Origin: Rhodobacteraceae bacterium NBU2976
GTDB taxonomy: Bacteria > Pseudomonadota > Alphaproteobacteria > Rhodobacterales > Rhodobacteraceae
DNA length: 64,000 nt
Reading direction: 5' to 3'
NCBI GenBank assembly: GCA_023630215.1
Contig: JALPRQ010000001.1
Span: forward strand, 868,001-932,000
Numbering within the stretch: position 1 is the first letter of the stretch; every line of letters starts with the position of its first letter. Below the pieces are notes generated by a model. The model saw only the letters and a list, made by a program, of their open reading frames with translations. It ran no database searches and had not been told where the DNA came from. Of the stretch, positions 54,961-64,000 are shown piece by piece. Made by a program: the position numbers and the translations under genes.

Positions 54961-56298
54961 ATGAATATCACGACCCCAATTGACCTTCGCAGCGCAGCAA
55001 TTTTTTCGCCCAAACGCACCGATGAATCCATCGCCGTTTTGGGATTGGGATATGTTGGTCTGCCGGTTGCGATCGGTTTTGCCCGCCAGTTCGCTGATGT
55101 TGTCGGTTTTGATGTCAACAGGCTTCGCGTCAATGAATTGTCCGAAGGATATGACGCCACGTTGGAACTGACGGCCGATGACATTCTCGGTTCGGGGCTT
55201 AATCTGACGACGGCGCTCGAAGAATTGGCGCGAGCTAGCTTTTATGTCGTGACCGTGCCGACACCGATTGACTGCGGCAACCGCCCCGATCTGAACCACC
55301 TGCGTGCGGCCTGCCGGTCGATTGCTCCGAACCTGTCGAATGGGGATGTGGTGGTGTTTGAATCCACCGTCTATCCGGGCGTCACCGAAGATATCTGTGG
55401 CCCCTTGTTGGCAGAACTGTCAGGTCTGCGCTGCGGGGTAGACTTTACACTGGGATATAGCCCGGAGCGGATCAATCCCGGTGACACCGAACACCGGCTG
55501 GAAACCATTACCAAGGTGGTATCCGGTCAAGACGCTGCAACATTGGATCGGGTGGCAGACGTCTATGGTGCGCTGGTTCCAGCGGGTGTGCATCGCGCCC
55601 CGTCTATCAAGGTGGCCGAGGCAGCGAAAGTGATCGAAAACACCCAGCGCGACGTCAATATCGCCCTGATGAACGAATTGGCGATGATCTGCGACCGGAT
55701 GGACATACGCAGCGCCGACGTATTGAAGGCGGCTGGAACAAAATGGAACTTCCTTCCGTTTACCCCTGGGCTCGTCGGCGGTCATTGTATCGGCGTTGAT
55801 CCCTATTATCTGACCGCCAAGGCCGAAGAGCTCGGCTATCACTCCGAGGTGATCCTGTCAGGCCGCCGGGTGAATGATGGGATGGGAGAATTCATCGCAA
55901 CTAAAGCCGTAAAAATGCTTGCCAACATGCATGTGCCGCTGACCACGGCACGGGTTGGAATTCTGGGTTTGACCTTCAAGGAGAATGTGCCCGACCTGCG
56001 CAATTCCAAAAGTTTCGACATCGTCGAGGCATTGGCAGAGTTCGGTGTGCACCCCATGGTGCATGATCCTATGGCGGACCGCGACGAAGTCGGGACAAGC
56101 CCGAATTTTGAGTGGACCGCGCTTGCGGAAATGGCCGAACTGGACCTGCTGATCCTTGCGGTGCCCCATCGCAGCTATCTTGCGGCGGCAGATCGGTTCC
56201 TGAAGGACATGCTGATCGAAGGTGGTGCCGTGATCGACGTGCGTTCGGCGCTGGACACGGCAGATATCCCGGCCTCGATCGCGTATTGGAGCCTTTAA
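54961..56298 (+). CDS. Nucleotide-sugar dehydrogenase (UDP-GalNAc/GlcNAc dehydrogenase, TviB-like)
   Basis: A 445-residue NAD-dependent four-electron dehydrogenase that makes uronic-acid sugars. IAVLGLGYVGLPVAIGFARQF is the Rossmann motif; VVTVPTPIDCGNRPDLNHL, GYSPERINPGDTEHRL, and FTPGLVGGHCIGVDPYYLTAKAEELGY with the catalytic cysteine match the TviB/WbpO type. It provides an acidic precursor for the exported glycan. Fifteen bases follow the coiled-coil gene; it ends the locus. Confidence 0.93.
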   Translation: MNITTPIDLRSAAIFSPKRTDESIAVLGLGYVGLPVAIGFARQFADVVGFDVNRLRVNELSEGYDATLELTADDILGSGLNLTTALEELARASFYVVTVPTPIDCGNRPDLNHLRAACRSIAPNLSNGDVVVFESTVYPGVTEDICGPLLAELSGLRCGVDFTLGYSPERINPGDTEHRLETITKVVSGQDAATLDRVADVYGALVPAGVHRAPSIKVAEAAKVIENTQRDVNIALMNELAMICDRMDIRSADVLKAAGTKWNFLPFTPGLVGGHCIGVDPYYLTAKAEELGYHSEVILSGRRVNDGMGEFIATKAVKMLANMHVPLTTARVGILGLTFKENVPDLRNSKSFDIVEALAEFGVHPMVHDPMADRDEVGTSPNFEWTALAEMAELDLLILAVPHRSYLAAADRFLKDMLIEGGAVIDVRSALDTADIPASIAYWSL

Positions 56299-56993
56299 CG
56301 TATCAGGCGCGCGCCCAAGATTGGCCCAAAGTCGCGCGCTTGGATCAACAGGACATAGGGACCATGGGACAGGTCGATACCATTCACATCAATCGGTGTG
56401 CGGCTGTCCCACTCGGCCAGGCGCTGGACGCCGGTAACGACGTTTACATATTCGATGGAGCGTCCGGCATTTTCACCACGTAAGATGTCGGTTGTCACGC
56501 TGGGGATCACACTGATCAGCAACACTTCCGAGGCCGGGAGGTTGGATTCCGCGGGCGCAATACTCACATTCATCAGATTGCCTGCGCCAGACAGGTTGAT
56601 TTGCAACATCTGCATATTGGAGCGCACTTCGGCAATCGCCTCATACACTTTGCGGGCGTTGGACCCGACCATTTCTGCGCGGCCGTGCACAACGATTTGA
56701 GGCGTATAGAGCGAGCGCAAATGCCAATGTTCCCGATATCCGGCTTGGCGGGCGGTGAACATGGGCGAAGAATATTCATCCTTCCATCCCAGGTAATCCC
56801 AATAATCGACATGCCAGCCCAAAACGATAATCCCGGGATCCTTGTGAGCAAGGTCCAGCACAAGCTGGTCGGCGGGCGGACAGGAACTGCAACCTTGTGA
56901 CGTGAACAATTCCACCACAACATTATTCTGAGCCTGTGCGAATGTTGGCAGCAACAGGCTGATACTCAAGGCGATGACACTCAGAAAACGCAT
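56295..56993 (-). CDS. DUF1223 thioredoxin-like periplasmic protein
   Basis: A 232-residue exported protein (signal peptide ending LLPTFAQAQ). VVELFTSQGCSSCPPADQLVLDLAHKD has a CxxC-like pair typical of the DUF1223 family; function is unknown, probably thiol-related. ATG 56993 follows GGAGTGTCC; the GTG at 56999 is less likely. Its stop overlaps that of the convergent dehydrogenase. Confidence 0.85.
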   Translation of the reverse strand: MRFLSVIALSISLLLPTFAQAQNNVVVELFTSQGCSSCPPADQLVLDLAHKDPGIIVLGWHVDYWDYLGWKDEYSSPMFTARQAGYREHWHLRSLYTPQIVVHGRAEMVGSNARKVYEAIAEVRSNMQMLQINLSGAGNLMNVSIAPAESNLPASEVLLISVIPSVTTDILRGENAGRSIEYVNVVTGVQRLAEWDSRTPIDVNGIDLSHGPYVLLIQARDFGPILGARLIR

Positions 56994-57111
56994 GGACACT
57001 CCGCTTGAACCTATTCCCGACCCTTACCTATGCCTAATTTCCATCATACGCCAGTCAACCCTTCGCGAGCAAACGTGTATTTATGTTTCAATTTTCAGGA
57101 AGGTTTGTCGA

Positions 57112-57834
57112 CTATGGCGCAACAATCGGTTCCCAACTGCGCTGTTCCCTATGACGACGTTCCAGCTTTTTCACATAATCGCGCAACAGCGTGACGCGTC
57201 GAGGGCGAAAACTTTCGTCGGTGCGTTGGATGTCCAGAATAGAGGTCAGGATGAACTGCCGGAAATCCTGACGCAAGCAACACCACGCAAGTAACACAAC
57301 CTGAAAATCGTAATAAACAATTCCCAACGGATATATGCGTCGCACTGTCTGAAGGCCTGCGCGGTCGACATAGGTTATGTCCAGCGCCTCCTCGGCCCAG
57401 CTTGCTTCGCGCAGAAGGCTGACATCCTGCACCGGATTGGCAGGTTCGTGAAACCGTATCACCAGTCCGATCGCGTGGGTGATCTGGCGTTGCTGGCGTT
57501 CGGGCAATGTCGCGGTGATCTTGGTCAAAGCGTCACGTGCGGCATCCGCCAGCGCCATGTCGCCTCGGGCTTGCACCTCGGACAGTCCCAGAACCAGTGC
57601 CTCGATCTCCAGTTGGGTAAAGGTTTGCGGGGGAAGGGCGGGGTCCTCGGACATGGTATAGCCAAGGCCGGCCTCACCCTCGATCCGGGCACCGGCCAGC
57701 CGCAAGGCGTCAATGTCGCGATATATCGTACGCTCGCTGACTTCCATTGCCGCGGCCAGACGATGAGCGGTCACCGGCGGGGAAAGGCTGCGGATCAGGT
57801 GCAGTAAACGAAAGAGGCGATCAGACTTGGACAT
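57112..57834 (-). CDS. YafY-family regulator with HTH and WYL domains
   Basis: A 240-residue regulator. The N-terminal helix-turn-helix is in RLFRLLHLIRSLSPPVTAHRLAAAMEVSERTIYRDIDAL, and the WYL domain in the second half (QDFRQFILTSILDIQRTDE and the conserved SFRPRR). WYL regulators bind nucleic acids or ligands. Divergent from the glutathione S-transferase, with 87 bases between the starts, so it probably controls that gene. The ATG at 57834 is family-consistent; the longer frame is not. Confidence 0.88.
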   Translation of the reverse strand: MSKSDRLFRLLHLIRSLSPPVTAHRLAAAMEVSERTIYRDIDALRLAGARIEGEAGLGYTMSEDPALPPQTFTQLEIEALVLGLSEVQARGDMALADAARDALTKITATLPERQQRQITHAIGLVIRFHEPANPVQDVSLLREASWAEEALDITYVDRAGLQTVRRIYPLGIVYYDFQVVLLAWCCLRQDFRQFILTSILDIQRTDESFRPRRVTLLRDYVKKLERRHREQRSWEPIVAP

Positions 57835-57921
57835 GCCGTTTTCTACCTCGATCATCCTGTCAGGAATTGTCAGTAGGAAGATGTCATACACATGCCTTCA
57901 AATCAAGTGAAGGAGCACAAG

Positions 57922-58566
57922 ATGCTGACCCTATATTACTCTCCCCAGACCCGCGCGACCCGGATCGTCGGGTTGCTGATGCATATGAACCGAATGGATG
58001 ACGTCGACATCAAAACCGTACATGTGGCGCGGCGCGATGGCGCGGGCGGTCATGATCCGGCCAATCCGCATCCCGAGGGCAAGGTGCCGCTGCTTGTCCA
58101 TGACGGCGAGGTTATCCGCGAAAGTAACGCGATCATCCTCTATCTGACCGATCATTTCGGCGGATCAATGGGGCGCGCTGTTGGCGAAAAAGGGCGCGGG
58201 GAATATCTGTCGTGGCTTGCCTATTACGGAAATATCGTCGAGCCGTTGATGATCCTGCAATATCTGTCGATGGACAAACCGGCCTATGCCAATGTTTTTG
58301 ACGAGGTCGATATCAAAGCCTCTCTGCGTGGACCCGAGGAAGTGAAAAACACACTGGTGCGCGCGCTCGCGGATCGACCCTTTTTAATGGGCGATCAGTT
58401 CACGGCGGTCGATTTGCTGCTGGTTTCACCCTATCAGTGGTTTCCACCAGCCACGCCAGATCATCCGTTGGTGCATGACTGGGTGAAACGCTGTGGTGAG
58501 GCCGCGGATATCGACGCGCTGATGGCGTTCGAGGCGGCGGCGATGAAAGATTTGGGTGTCGAATGA
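57922..58566 (+). CDS. Glutathione S-transferase family protein
   Basis: A 214-residue protein. The thioredoxin-like N-terminal domain (LTLYYSPQTRATRIVGLLMHM, PEGKVPLLVHDGEVIRESNAIILYL) and the alpha-helical C-terminal domain (RPFLMGDQFTAVDLLLVSPYQW) are clear. The activating residue near the N-terminus looks like Ser/Tyr; specificity unknown. AAGGAG lies about 10 bases upstream of the ATG. Confidence 0.9.
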   Translation: MLTLYYSPQTRATRIVGLLMHMNRMDDVDIKTVHVARRDGAGGHDPANPHPEGKVPLLVHDGEVIRESNAIILYLTDHFGGSMGRAVGEKGRGEYLSWLAYYGNIVEPLMILQYLSMDKPAYANVFDEVDIKASLRGPEEVKNTLVRALADRPFLMGDQFTAVDLLLVSPYQWFPPATPDHPLVHDWVKRCGEAADIDALMAFEAAAMKDLGVE

Positions 58567-59004
58567 CTACCAGCGGCGGGTGCGGGCAAAATATGCGTCC
58601 GCCTCGTCGCCAAATTCTTCGCGGATTCGGACCTCTTCACCTTTGATAAAACGGGCGTAAATGATGAAGGGAAAGGCGAGGACCGGGAACAGCGCCGTCA
58701 GCGCCCCAACCCACATTGCAATGCCCAGCAGAATAACCGTGAACCCGGTATATATCGGGTTCCGGTTGATCCGAAAGGGACCTTCGACCAGTAAGGTTTT
58801 GGGGGTGTGGCGGGGTTCAATCGGGGTTTTCTTGCGAAAGAACCACAGGGCGGACCAGATAATTAGATAAACACCTGCACCGACTACGACACCAACCAGC
58901 CAGTTATTTACATCCACCTGATAAATTGGCCAAACGCGGGCTAGAAACCAAGCGGCAAAGGCGCAGAGGAAGAACCAGATCGGTGGGATGTCGACGTATT
59001 TCAT
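58567..59004 (-). CDS. Isoprenylcysteine carboxyl methyltransferase-like membrane protein
   Basis: A 145-residue membrane protein. GPFRINRNPIYTGFTVILLGIAMWVG and RFIKGEEVRIREEFGDEADAYFARTRRW are the hallmarks of the ICMT/PEMT-like family. The bacterial substrate is not known. The ATG at 59004 starts the family-consistent N-terminus; the longer frame covers upstream intergenic DNA. Convergent with the transferase gene, whose stop abuts it. Confidence 0.82.
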   Translation of the reverse strand: MKYVDIPPIWFFLCAFAAWFLARVWPIYQVDVNNWLVGVVVGAGVYLIIWSALWFFRKKTPIEPRHTPKTLLVEGPFRINRNPIYTGFTVILLGIAMWVGALTALFPVLAFPFIIYARFIKGEEVRIREEFGDEADAYFARTRRW

Positions 59005-59077
59005 GCAAACGAGTATGGCACAGGTGTCAGCGAATACCACCAAAATGAATCGCCCGCGCGATGCGGGCGATACGGCA

Positions 59078-59836
59078 TTATTGGCGCACTCCGGCCTGTG
59101 ACAGGAAATCCAAAAGGTCCGGGTCCTCCGGGTATAAGCGCAGACCTTCGAGAACCAGATCCAGCGCGGGTAGGTTCTGTCCGCCATTCCACAGCGCCAC
59201 CCCGGCCTGATGATAAAGCCGCCCGCTGATATCCTTGCCGTCAGCATAGGCAATGGCGGCCTCGTACGCTTCGTCATAGCGTTCCAGATAGTTTAGCGAC
59301 AAGGCGGTGAAATAGGCGAAATCGTAGGGGACGAGCGGGTAGTTAAGGCGATCCGGCTGCCATTGTTTTTCGGCTTCGGCGCAGTCTTGGATGGCGGCTT
59401 CATATAGGCCCAGATCGACGCGAACGGCGCAGCGGGACAGCCAGCCTTGCCAGTGCGGATCGACGGCGAGTACGCGGGTGTAAATCTCCTCGGCATCGGT
59501 CGGGCGACCCCATTCGCGATAGGTCCACGCCAGCATTCTAAGCGTCTGGGTATGATCGGGTTCAGCGTCTAAAACGGCGAGCAGATCGGATTCGCTATCC
59601 TCGAAATTCCCGAGGGCACGATAGGCAATAGCCCGATAAACCCGTGCGTCGAGTTTTTCCAGCGGCGGCGCACCGGCCGTGTCGATAAAAACGCTGCAAG
59701 CCGCAATCGTTTCGACCGGTTGGGTCGGAGGGTCCAATTGAAAACAGTTAAATTTGTCGGCTCCGGACAGCTTGGTTTGCGCCAATAGCGGGCCGCAGGA
59801 TAGGCTAAAAAGGATCAGTAAAAATAAGCGTAACAT
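59078..59836 (-). CDS. Exported TPR-repeat protein
   Basis: A 252-residue protein. The signal peptide MLRLFLLILFSLSCGPLLAQ precedes tetratricopeptide-like repeats (RVYRAIAYRALGNFEDSESDLLAVLDAEPDHTQTLRMLAWTYREWGRP and so on), so the protein is probably periplasmic and binds partners. The longer frame to 59977 reads into the acnA region and is not supported. Function unknown. Confidence 0.82.
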   Translation of the reverse strand: MLRLFLLILFSLSCGPLLAQTKLSGADKFNCFQLDPPTQPVETIAACSVFIDTAGAPPLEKLDARVYRAIAYRALGNFEDSESDLLAVLDAEPDHTQTLRMLAWTYREWGRPTDAEEIYTRVLAVDPHWQGWLSRCAVRVDLGLYEAAIQDCAEAEKQWQPDRLNYPLVPYDFAYFTALSLNYLERYDEAYEAAIAYADGKDISGRLYHQAGVALWNGGQNLPALDLVLEGLRLYPEDPDLLDFLSQAGVRQ

Positions 59837-59842
59837 GCCAAT

Positions 59843-59867
59843 AAAAAGGGCAGCCGAAGCTGCCCTT
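59843..59867 (-). terminator. Rho-independent terminator after acnA
   Basis: On the minus strand the stem AAGGGCAGC and GCTGCCCTT encloses the very stable loop TTCG and runs into TTTA. It ends the acnA transcript, 22 bases after the acnA stop, and lies just before the TPR gene start, which therefore needs its own promoter or read-through. Coordinates are accurate to about one base. Confidence 0.88.
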
Positions 59868-59889
59868 GTCAATGGGTTTTTGGTGGTAA

Positions 59890-62667
59890 TCAGGCTTTGG
59901 CCAAGTTGCGCAGCACATAGTGCAACACGCCGCCGTTTTCGACATATTCGATCTCGACCTCGGTATCGATGCGGCATTTCAGGGTGATGTCCTTGGTTGT
60001 GCCGTCAGCATACGTTATCCGGCAGGGAATGTCGGACAGCGGGCGCAACTCGCCTTCGAGACCAGTGATATCGTACGTCTCGTCACCTTTCAGACCCAGC
60101 GAGGCGCGCGTGTCACCGCCAGTGAATTCGAACGGGATGACACCCATACCCACGAGGTTGGAGCGGTGGATACGTTCAAACGATTCCGCGATGACGGCTT
60201 TAACCCCCAGCAACGACGTGCCCTTGGCTGCCCAGTCACGTGACGATCCGGCGCCGTACTGTTCGCCGGCAACGATGATCAGCGGCGTGCCAGCGGCCTG
60301 ATAAGCCATAGCCGCATCATAGATCGAGGCCTGCTGACCGTCCGGCCCAAGCGTATAGCCGCCTTCGACCCCGTCCAGCATCTCGTTCTTGATGCGGATG
60401 TTGGCGAAGGTGCCGCGCATCATAACTTCGTGGTTACCACGGCGCGAACCGTAGCTGTTAAAGTCACGAACCGGCACCTGACGGTCAACCAGATATTTCC
60501 CGGCAGGAGTTGTATCCTTGAATGATCCGGCGGGCGAGATGTGGTCGGTCGTGACCATGTCGCCCAATATCGCCAGCGTTTTTGCGCCTTTTACGTCGTG
60601 GATTGTCCCGGCTTCGGGGCTCATCCCCTGGAAATAAGGCGGGTTCTGGACATAGGTAGACGAGGCCGGCCAGTCATAGGTCAGGCTGTCCGTCGTTTCC
60701 ACACCCTGCCATTTTTCGTCGCCCTTAAAGACGTCGGCATATTTGGATTGGAACGCCTCGCGCGTGACGGTTTTTTCAACCAGCTCGGCGATTTCCTTAT
60801 TCGAGGGCCAGATGTCCTTCAGATAGACATCATTGCCGTTTTTATCCTGCCCGATCACGTCAGTCGCGATATTGACATTCATATCACCCACCAGCGCATA
60901 GGCCACCACCAGCGGGGGCGAGGCGAGGTAGTTTGCGCGCACATCAGGACTGATCCGGCCTTCGAAATTGCGGTTGCCCGACAGGACCGAGGTTGCGATA
61001 AGGTCGTAATCGTTAATCGCCTTTGAAATCGACGGGTCCAGCGGGCCGGAGTTGCCGATACAGGTCGTGCAGCCGTAGCCAACGAGGTTAAAACCGATGG
61101 CGTCGAGATCTTCCTGAAGGTTTGCCGCCTCCAGATATTCGCTCACCACCTGCGAGCCCGGCGCGAGCGAGGTTTTCACCCACGGTTTGCGGGTCAGGCC
61201 CAGTGCACGGGCTTTGCGGGCCACCAGACCGGCACCGATCATGACATAAGGGTTCGATGTATTGGTGCAGGAGGTAATCGACGCGATCACGATGGACCCG
61301 TCATGCAGTTGATAATGTCCATCCTCGGTCATCACATACCCACGGTTGTGGTGGCCTTCGTCACCGGGAATATCCTGCGGTTCGGGCTGCCCACCCTCAT
61401 TTTCCCAGCGGATTTCGGATTTGGCAGAGGCGTCTTTGCCTTCGCGGAGACCTTTCACGTATTTTCCGAATTCGGTTCCGGCAGCGGTCAGTGCAATATA
61501 ATCCTGCGGGCGTTTCGGGCCGGAAATGGCGGGGACAATTGTGCCCATGTCCAACTCCAGCGTATCGGTATAAACGGGTGCGTAATCCGCGCCGCGCCAG
61601 AAACCGTTTTCTTTCGCATAAGCTTCAACCAGCGCGATACGGTCCTCGTCACGGCCGGTCTGGCGCAGATAGCGCAGTGTTTCGTCGTCGATTGGGAAGA
61701 AGCCGCAGGTCGCGCCATATTCCGGTGCCATGTTGGCGATTGTTGCACGATCCGCCAGTGGCAGATGGTCCAAACCCTCACCATAGAATTCCACGAATTT
61801 ACCGACCACACCTTTGATGCGCAGCATTTCGACAACCTTCAGCACAAGGTCCGTCGCTGTGGTCCCTTCGACCATTGCACCGGTCAGTTTGAAACCGACA
61901 ACCTCGGGGATCAGCATCGAAATCGGCTGGCCGAGCATCGCCGCTTCGGCCTCGATCCCGCCAACGCCCCAGCCCAGAACGGCAAGGCCGTTGACCATGG
62001 TTGTGTGGCTGTCTGTGCCGACCAGCGTGTCGGGATAGGCGACTTCGTTTCCGTTCTGGTCTTTGTCGGTCCAAACCGTCTGCGCCAGATATTCCAGATT
62101 CACCTGATGGCAGATACCCGTCCCCGGGGGCACAACGCGGAAATTGTTAAACGCAGACTGACCCCATTTCAGGAAAGTATAGCGTTCCATATTGCGTTCA
62201 TACTCGCGATCCACGTTCATCTGGAAGGCGCGTGGATTGCCGAATTCGTCGATCATAACCGAATGGTCGATGACCAGATCAACCGGATTCAGCGGGTTGA
62301 TTTTTTCTGCATCACCGCCCAGCGCCACGATCCCGTCACGCATCGCGGCGAGGTCAACCACCGCCGGAACCCCGGTGAAGTCCTGCATCAGCACGCGGGC
62401 GGGGCGATAGGCGATCTCGCGCGGGTTTTTGCCGCCCTTCTGTGCCCATTCCGCAAAGGCCTTGATGTCATCAACAGAAACCGTGCGACCCTTATCTTCG
62501 AACCGCAGCATGTTTTCTAGCACCACCTTTAGCGCGGCGGGCAGGCGGGAAAAATCGCCAAGGCCCGCAGCCTCTGCCGCTGGGATGGAATAATAAGATA
62601 CGCTGGCCGAGCCGACCTTTAGGTCGCGGCGCGTTTTGGCGGTATCGGTTCCGACTTGGATTGTCAT
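59890..62667 (-). CDS. acnA: Aconitate hydratase A
   Basis: TCA-cycle [4Fe-4S] enzyme interconverting citrate and isocitrate. The cluster cysteines are in [10 protein letters not shown] and [56 protein letters not shown] carries the substrate-binding arginines. SFYS-like active-site motifs in the N-terminal part ([33 protein letters not shown]) are also present. Length 925, typical of AcnA. The 154-base gap to ccmA contains no recognised site. Confidence 0.97.
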   Translation of the reverse strand: MTIQVGTDTAKTRRDLKVGSASVSYYSIPAAEAAGLGDFSRLPAALKVVLENMLRFEDKGRTVSVDDIKAFAEWAQKGGKNPREIAYRPARVLMQDFTGVPAVVDLAAMRDGIVALGGDAEKINPLNPVDLVIDHSVMIDEFGNPRAFQMNVDREYERNMERYTFLKWGQSAFNNFRVVPPGTGICHQVNLEYLAQTVWTDKDQNGNEVAYPDTLVGTDSHTTMVNGLAVLGWGVGGIEAEAAMLGQPISMLIPEVVGFKLTGAMVEGTTATDLVLKVVEMLRIKGVVGKFVEFYGEGLDHLPLADRATIANMAPEYGATCGFFPIDDETLRYLRQTGRDEDRIALVEAYAKENGFWRGADYAPVYTDTLELDMGTIVPAISGPKRPQDYIALTAAGTEFGKYVKGLREGKDASAKSEIRWENEGGQPEPQDIPGDEGHHNRGYVMTEDGHYQLHDGSIVIASITSCTNTSNPYVMIGAGLVARKARALGLTRKPWVKTSLAPGSQVVSEYLEAANLQEDLDAIGFNLVGYGCTTCIGNSGPLDPSISKAINDYDLIATSVLSGNRNFEGRISPDVRANYLASPPLVVAYALVGDMNVNIATDVIGQDKNGNDVYLKDIWPSNKEIAELVEKTVTREAFQSKYADVFKGDEKWQGVETTDSLTYDWPASSTYVQNPPYFQGMSPEAGTIHDVKGAKTLAILGDMVTTDHISPAGSFKDTTPAGKYLVDRQVPVRDFNSYGSRRGNHEVMMRGTFANIRIKNEMLDGVEGGYTLGPDGQQASIYDAAMAYQAAGTPLIIVAGEQYGAGSSRDWAAKGTSLLGVKAVIAESFERIHRSNLVGMGVIPFEFTGGDTRASLGLKGDETYDITGLEGELRPLSDIPCRITYADGTTKDITLKCRIDTEVEIEYVENGGVLHYVLRNLAKA

Positions 62668-62821
62668 GGGTGCCTCCGCTGGCTTTGTAAGGATTTGGCG
62701 CGGATATGCCCTGTTTTCAGAGTCGTATCAAGGGGCAAGGGTCAAAAAGTGTGCAATTGTATACAGAAATTTGTCAGATTGCCGCTTTTGCGTTGTCCCG
62801 CTTTGGGATAAGTCGCTGTTG

Positions 62822-63463
62822 ATGTCTTTGACGGTAAACAATTTATCCTGCGAGCGCGGCGGTCGACTGATCCTGCGGGATGTCTCGTTTTCGCTTCAGG
62901 CGGGCGAGATCATGGTGCTGCGCGGCCCCAATGGCGCGGGCAAATCGACACTGATCCGTGCGCTTTGTGGGTTCCTGCGCTGCGACGGCGAAGCGACGTT
63001 AAACGCTATGCCTTTGCGCGACCGTGACGCATGGCAAGACCAAATCGCCTATGCCGGGCATCTGGATGCAATCAAACCACAACTAACGGTTGGCGAAAAT
63101 CTGTCCTTCTGGTCCGCGCTTTATGGCGGGTCGGTGGATCACGCGGCAGAGGTGTTTCGCCTAACCGAAATATGGGACCGTCCAGCGAATGTCTGTTCGG
63201 CAGGCCAAAAACGGCGGTTGGGTCTGGCGCGATTGCTGGTGGCGGAGCGGCCACTATGGCTGCTGGATGAACCGACTGTGTCGTTGGACGCAGATATGAC
63301 CGCAACCGTCGCCGGGGTGATCCGCGACCACGCGGCGGCGGGCGGCATGGTGCTGGCAGCAACGCATATTGATCTGGGGCTGACGGACACGAAGCAGCTG
63401 GACCTGCTCCCTGTGTCTGCCGACACCCCCACCAACGATCCGTTTCTAGAGGGCTGGACATGA
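62822..63463 (+). CDS. ccmA: Heme exporter ATP-binding protein CcmA
   Basis: A 213-residue ABC ATPase of the cytochrome c System I pathway. Walker A GPNGAGKST, signature CSAGQKRRLGLARL, Walker B LWLLDEPT and the switch AATHIDLG are all intact. The start at 62822 matches the family N-terminus (LTVNNLSCERGGRL); the longer open frame upstream includes non-coding DNA. It overlaps ccmB (ATGA) and shares its pathway with ccmI at 20169. Confidence 0.95.
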   Translation: MSLTVNNLSCERGGRLILRDVSFSLQAGEIMVLRGPNGAGKSTLIRALCGFLRCDGEATLNAMPLRDRDAWQDQIAYAGHLDAIKPQLTVGENLSFWSALYGGSVDHAAEVFRLTEIWDRPANVCSAGQKRRLGLARLLVAERPLWLLDEPTVSLDADMTATVAGVIRDHAAAGGMVLAATHIDLGLTDTKQLDLLPVSADTPTNDPFLEGWT

Positions 63464-64000
63464 CCCGCGCCGTCCTTATGCGCGAACTCCGTCTCGCCCT
63501 ACGCTCCGGCGGGGGTGCGGGATTGGGATTGGTCTTCTTCCTGATCGTTATCTTGCTGATCCCCTTTGGCGTTGGCCCGGACGAGACATTGCTGGCCTTA
63601 ATTGCCCCCGGCACCTTGTGGATTGCGGCTTTGCTGGCCTGTCTGCTCTCGCTCGACCGCATTTTTCAGGCGGATTACGAGGACGGAACGCTCGACATAC
63701 TGACCCTGTCGCCCATGCCGCTGGAAGGATTGGTGGCTATCAAGGGTCTCGCCCACTGGCTTACGACCGGCTTGCCGCTGGTGATCGCGGCACCCGTGCT
63801 GGGCCTGACGCTGTCCTTGCCTGCCCCGGCCTACGGCTGGCTGATCGCCAGTCTGCTGGTCGGCACCCCGGCGCTCAGCTTCCTTGGCACCATCGGCGCG
63901 GCGCTGACGGTGGGGGTCCGACGCGGTGGGTTGCTATTGTCGCTGCTGGTCCTGCCGCTTTACATCCCAACGCTGATTTTTGGGGCGTCGGTTGTGACTT
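63460..64000 (+). CDS. ccmB: Heme exporter protein CcmB (C-terminus outside window)
   Basis: Membrane subunit of the CcmABCD complex. The first ~180 residues are visible: VLMRELRLALRSGGGAGLGLVFF, IAPGTLWIAALLACLLSLDRIFQADYEDGTLD and AHWLTTGLPLVIAAPVLGL are family hallmarks with several membrane segments. The remainder lies beyond 64000. ATG overlaps the ccmA stop. Confidence 0.94.
   Translation, partial: MTRAVLMRELRLALRSGGGAGLGLVFFLIVILLIPFGVGPDETLLALIAPGTLWIAALLACLLSLDRIFQADYEDGTLDILTLSPMPLEGLVAIKGLAHWLTTGLPLVIAAPVLGLTLSLPAPAYGWLIASLLVGTPALSFLGTIGAALTVGVRRGGLLLSLLVLPLYIPTLIFGASVVT

Noticed and set aside
61303-62520. Long open frame (405 codons) on the plus strand opposite acnA
   Set aside because: It is the antisense shadow of acnA, with His/Arg/Gln-rich low-complexity composition typical of frames opposite GC-rich genes and no ribosome-binding site or family match.
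1-64000. CRISPR arrays, insertion sequences, prophage or rRNA operons
   Set aside because: No regularly spaced repeats, transposase or integrase motifs, phage structural genes or rRNA-like blocks were seen in the window.

Overview
The window looks like a chromosomal segment of a marine-type alphaproteobacterium of the Rhodobacteraceae (Roseobacter/Rhodobacter group). Supporting gene content: the era-rnc-lepB-acpS-pdxJ / rsh-rpoZ-folK block, an adenosylcobalamin-dependent ribonucleotide reductase, a heterotetrameric sarcosine oxidase operon, TRAP-type binding proteins, an AcuI-type acryloyl-CoA reductase, a DksA with most zinc-finger cysteines missing, and small protein families typical of this group. 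Most of it is moderately GC-rich, tightly packed coding DNA with many 4-8 base overlaps. No rRNA, tRNA, CRISPR array, insertion sequence or prophage was recognised.

Layout. 1-7166 (minus strand): era (cut by the window edge), rnc, lepB, acpS, pdxJ, a DUF2062 membrane protein, rsh, rpoZ and folK, covering RNA processing, secretion, cofactor synthesis and the stringent response. 7294-10691 (plus): a NYN-domain protein, ispH, a small membrane protein, a LysE-type exporter and rnhA. Between the NYN gene and ispH lie two dyads of the same form, ATTGCC-N4-GGCAAT. 10811-16762: a class-I glutamine-amidotransferase-like hydrolase, two tandem paralogous TRAP solute-binding proteins, a LysR regulator, and a divergent pair for an AraD1/GguC-like protein and a sugar (galactose-type) dehydrogenase, probably a sugar-acid uptake and oxidation locus. 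16857-21347: dusA, a TauE/SafE permease, a retropepsin-like protease, a DUF1289 protein, ruvX and ccmI. 21511-27527: the sarcosine oxidase operon soxB-(two small membrane proteins)-soxD-soxA-soxG, followed by a 56-residue protein and a clear terminator. 27610-33813: an rRNA methyltransferase, a PIN protein, an M48 protease, a DedA protein, small membrane proteins, an acetyltransferase, dksA and an FAD monooxygenase. 33864-41097: a fused 5-oxoprolinase/hydantoinase, a GT25 glycosyltransferase, nrdJ and a DUF1489 protein.

41225-49241 is the most accessory-looking part. It holds a Flp-pilin-like peptide, a Dabb protein, two copies of a dispersed repeat (about 41999-42262 and 45469-45564), two AT-rich orphan genes next to those repeats, lepA, a secreted peptidoglycan-binding-like protein and a 435-residue orphan. 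49321-50310 is an acuI-like gene. 50456-56298 is a compact surface-polysaccharide locus: a two-domain glycosyltransferase, an ABC-2 permease, a KpsT-like ATPase whose catalytic motifs are altered, a coiled-coil membrane protein and a UDP-sugar dehydrogenase. 56295-64000: DUF1223, a YafY-type regulator divergent from a glutathione S-transferase, an isoprenylcysteine-methyltransferase-like protein, a TPR protein, acnA with a clear UUCG-loop terminator, then ccmA and the start of ccmB (cut by the window edge).

The observations most worth pursuing are the polysaccharide exporter with a probably non-hydrolysing ATPase, the two small membrane proteins embedded in the sarcosine oxidase operon, the repeat pair beside AT-rich orphans, and the paired ATTGCC-N4-GGCAAT dyads. 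All functions are read from sequence motifs and family knowledge; no database search was run.
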